This document shows positions 62,142-64,000 of a stretch of 64,000 nt of DNA, in pieces (the first letter of the stretch is position 1; every line of letters begins with the position of its first letter). Made by a program: the position numbers and the translations under genes. The DNA comes from Streptomyces sp. ICBB 8177 (GTDB lineage: Bacteria; Actinomycetota; Actinomycetes; Streptomycetales; Streptomycetaceae): NCBI RefSeq assembly GCF_003144095.1, contig NZ_NSKH01000024.1:134455-198454 (forward strand), in the 5' to 3' direction. The notes beneath the pieces are model-generated. The model was given only the letters and a program-made list of their open reading frames with translations, made no database searches and had not been told where the DNA came from.

Positions 62142-62921
62142 TCAGGCAGACTGCTCGCAGCGCTCGACGAACGTGTGGAGTCTCTCGGCGAACCGTTCGG
62201 GATGGACGAGGTGGACGAAATGCCCCTCGCCGAGCCAGGTCTCGTATTCCGCATCCGGGAGCCGTTCGAGCCGTGCGCGTTCTCCGTCGGTTACGGGCCG
62301 TCCGAAGACGGCGAGGCACGGGGCCTCGATGCCGCGCGTCGCGCCGTCGATCCACGCCTGCAGGTCGGCCGGTTCGGTGTCCAGGACCCGGGCCCAGTAG
62401 CCGAGCACCACGTCCTGCCGGACCTCGTGGGTGGCCAGCACCAGAGCGCGGGTCGGCTCCGGAATGCGATCGAGCCCGAGGCTGTCCTCGAACTTCCGCC
62501 ACACCTGCTCGAAGGCCGGCCCACGCAGCATCGGCGCGATCTGATGGAGCATCTGCGCGAACGGGAGAACCTCGGTCGCCTGGTCGACCATGACCACACC
62601 TCGCACGGGATGGGCGGAGGCGTAGAGCGCCGCGAGACCAGCCGACATGGAGTGGCCCACGACGACAGGGCGCTCGACGCTCAGCGAGTCCAGCAGCCGG
62701 TGGAGCTGGTGAGCGACGTCTTCCAGGTCCGTGGGCTCGCCCCCACTGTCGCCGTGGGCCGGCAGGTCGACCGCGATGCTGGTGACCGCACCGTCCAGTC
62801 GCTGGGTGATCGGACGCCAGGTGCGGCGATCGAAGGTGAGCCCGTGCAGAAAGACGACCGGCGTGCCGCTTCCCTCCATGTCGTAGGCCAAGCTGGGCGC
62901 CGGGGCATTCGCGGTTGCCAT
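62142..62921 (-). CDS. alpha/beta hydrolase
   Basis: A 259-residue alpha/beta hydrolase: VVFLHGLTFDRRTW (oxyanion loop), VVGHSMSAGLAALYA (Ser nucleophile) and GEGHFVHLVHPERFAE (catalytic His). GGAGG lies eight bases from the ATG. It may form a unit with the downstream SnoaL-like gene. Substrate unknown. Confidence 0.87.
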   Translation of the reverse strand: MATANAPAPSLAYDMEGSGTPVVFLHGLTFDRRTWRPITQRLDGAVTSIAVDLPAHGDSGGEPTDLEDVAHQLHRLLDSLSVERPVVVGHSMSAGLAALYASAHPVRGVVMVDQATEVLPFAQMLHQIAPMLRGPAFEQVWRKFEDSLGLDRIPEPTRALVLATHEVRQDVVLGYWARVLDTEPADLQAWIDGATRGIEAPCLAVFGRPVTDGERARLERLPDAEYETWLGEGHFVHLVHPERFAERLHTFVERCEQSA

Positions 62922-63249
62922 GGGCGCACCTCCTTGGAGAGGGTCCGCTACAGCAACAAGGTAACGCGGTTGCCCAGTGGGCGCCGCTGGTCTCAGTGAA
63001 CAACCGTTCCGGGAATGTGGTGCCGCCGCGTCGAGTCGGTCGCCTGCCCCGCACGCGTCAGCGTCACCGAGAACGACCGTTCACCGGCTGACGTCCCAGC
63101 CGACACGGGCCGGGTGCGCCGACCCTCACCGCCGCGCACGTTCGGTCCCCGTGGGATGCGGCGGCCGGGATGTCGGCGCACGCTGTAGGCAGTTTCCCAC
63201 CGCGGACCTCACAGGACCGACGGGTTCCCATGAAGGAGGGGAGATCGCC

Positions 63250-63546
63250 GTGCGCACCCTGATGACCGTTCAGATCGACTCGGCAGCCGGAAGCCGCGCC
63301 GTCGAATCCGGCGCGATGCAGCAGACCCTGGAACACCTGGTGCAGCAGATTGAGCCCGAGGCGGCCTTCTTCTCCCCGGTCGACGGCTTGCGAACCGCCT
63401 TCTTCCTCTTCGACCTCAAGGACCCCTCCGACCTTCCCCGTCTGGTGGAACCAGCCTTCCGCGACTTCAACGCCCGGGTGCACCTCACGCCAGCGATGAA
63501 TCTCGACGACCTCAGGGCCGGCATGCAGAAGCTCGGGAAGGCCTAG
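63250..63546 (+). CDS. small conserved hypothetical protein
   Basis: A 98-residue protein beginning MRTLMTVQIDSAAGSRAVES, with EPEAAFFSPVDGLRTAFFLF and PAMNLDDLRAGMQKLG. The pattern suggests a dimeric alpha/beta-barrel-like fold, as in GYD- or muconolactone-isomerase-like proteins, but I cannot name the family. GGAGGGGAG precedes the GTG start. The gap 62922-63249 upstream holds no other gene I can support. Confidence 0.72.
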   Translation: MRTLMTVQIDSAAGSRAVESGAMQQTLEHLVQQIEPEAAFFSPVDGLRTAFFLFDLKDPSDLPRLVEPAFRDFNARVHLTPAMNLDDLRAGMQKLGKA

Positions 63547-63753
63547 CTTCGCGAACGGTTCGTCCGGATGACATCGAGTCGGCGGGTGGCCGTGTCCGGG
63601 GGACGAGGCCCGCGAGCGTGCCAATCCGTCAGGGGGTCCGGCGGTCCGGTTGAAGCGGTGACCGACGGAATCGGCGGACGACATGCCGCTGTGACGTGGC
63701 GCGAGGCCATGGTGATCGTGGCGGCGGCCCACCAACCGCCGTACAACTGTCGG

Positions 63754-64000
63754 ATGCCACCGAACGCCCTGCGCCTCCGCTACCGCGCCGCTTGCGCCGC
63801 CGTGCCCACCTACCCGGAGATCGGCGCCACCCGGTCGGCCTCACTGCCGCCGGGCTACGCGTGGCTCCGGCGCCGCGTCCACCTCGGTCACGGGGTCGCG
63901 GTGCTGGAGCGCGCCGGGGCGTACGTGCTCGGATGGGGCACCCAGTTGGGCTCGGGGTTCGGGGTCCACCCGCCGCCTGCCCGGGTCGCGGCCGGGGCGA
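63754..64000 (+). CDS. DUF1990-like protein, cut by window end
   Basis: An open frame without stop to the end of the window. It reads MPPNALRLRYRAACAAVPTY, then PEIGATRSASLPPGYAWLRR, VHLGHGVAVLERAGAYVLGW and GFGVHPP. The YPEIGATR-LPPGY-GxG...LGW pattern is the start of a DUF1990 protein, a family of about 160-200 residues without known function. No strong ribosome binding site is seen. Confidence 0.6.
   Translation, partial: MPPNALRLRYRAACAAVPTYPEIGATRSASLPPGYAWLRRRVHLGHGVAVLERAGAYVLGWGTQLGSGFGVHPPPARVAAGA

Overview
The window is high-GC actinobacterial DNA, almost certainly from Streptomyces or a close relative. The evidence is the strong G/C third-position bias, frequent GTG starts and 4-bp stop/start overlaps, a WhiB-family regulator that I recognise as WblA, and a housekeeping gene order (endonuclease III, Crp, NUDIX/MBL genes, two ArsA-like ATPases, wblA, a class A penicillin-binding protein, a GatB/YqeY protein, a metallophosphoesterase) that matches what I recall of Streptomyces coelicolor.

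Left chromosomal part (1-33.9 kb). Hydrolase, aldo/keto reductase, VOC and membrane proteins lead to a TetR/radical-SAM HpnH divergent pair with a palindromic operator. Next is an acetate module. A LytS-type sensor kinase, an SSS symporter, a DUF485-like membrane protein and a LytTR response regulator lie on the minus strand, divergent from a YaaH-type acetate permease and acetyl-CoA synthetase. Two LytTR-like boxes spaced 21 bp lie between them. NhaA, a holin-like membrane protein, an epoxide-hydrolase-like enzyme, a MarP-like CvpA/serine protease, a NUDIX CoA pyrophosphatase, Nth with a histone-H1-like tail, Crp and the wblA neighbourhood follow, ending at tRNA-Pro(CGG).

Genomic island (33,861-61,493). 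The 3' end of tRNA-Pro, from the anticodon loop to the discriminator, is repeated exactly (43 bp) 27,590 bp downstream, marking attL and attR. Paired TGGGAGCC repeats with an 11-bp period lie near both ends. No integrase gene is visible. Cargo in order: an unknown protein; an intact ISL3-family insertion sequence; an ImmA/IrrE peptidase remnant; an anti-sigma-like ATPase; a nucleotidyltransferase; a minus-strand set (zinc-ribbon XRE regulator, asparaginase, PPC-domain protein); and, divergent from it, a tightly coupled 11-gene operon (42.3-51.3 kb). That operon combines a radical SAM/SPASM protein, a 2OG-Fe(II) oxygenase, a HExxH-type peptide beta-hydroxylase candidate and a 53-residue precursor-like peptide with small-molecule enzymes: a PEP-mutase-family protein, a dTMP-kinase-like protein, a degenerate NUDIX protein, a TylF-like methyltransferase, a 2-hydroxyacid dehydrogenase and a nucleotidyltransferase. 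It looks like an undescribed RiPP-type biosynthetic system that builds or attaches a three-carbon acid or phosphonate-like group. A shared operator-like motif links it to the upstream nucleotidyltransferase gene.

The right third of the island is a defence cluster: a broken Eco29kI-like GIY-YIG endonuclease fused to a gltX fragment, a C5 DNA methyltransferase, a Vsr-like nuclease, a MORC/GHKL ATPase, a REase-SF2 helicase fusion, an unknown protein and a sigma-region-4-like protein. After attR the chromosome resumes with a SnoaL-like protein, a hydrolase, a small conserved protein and a DUF1990-like gene that runs off the window.
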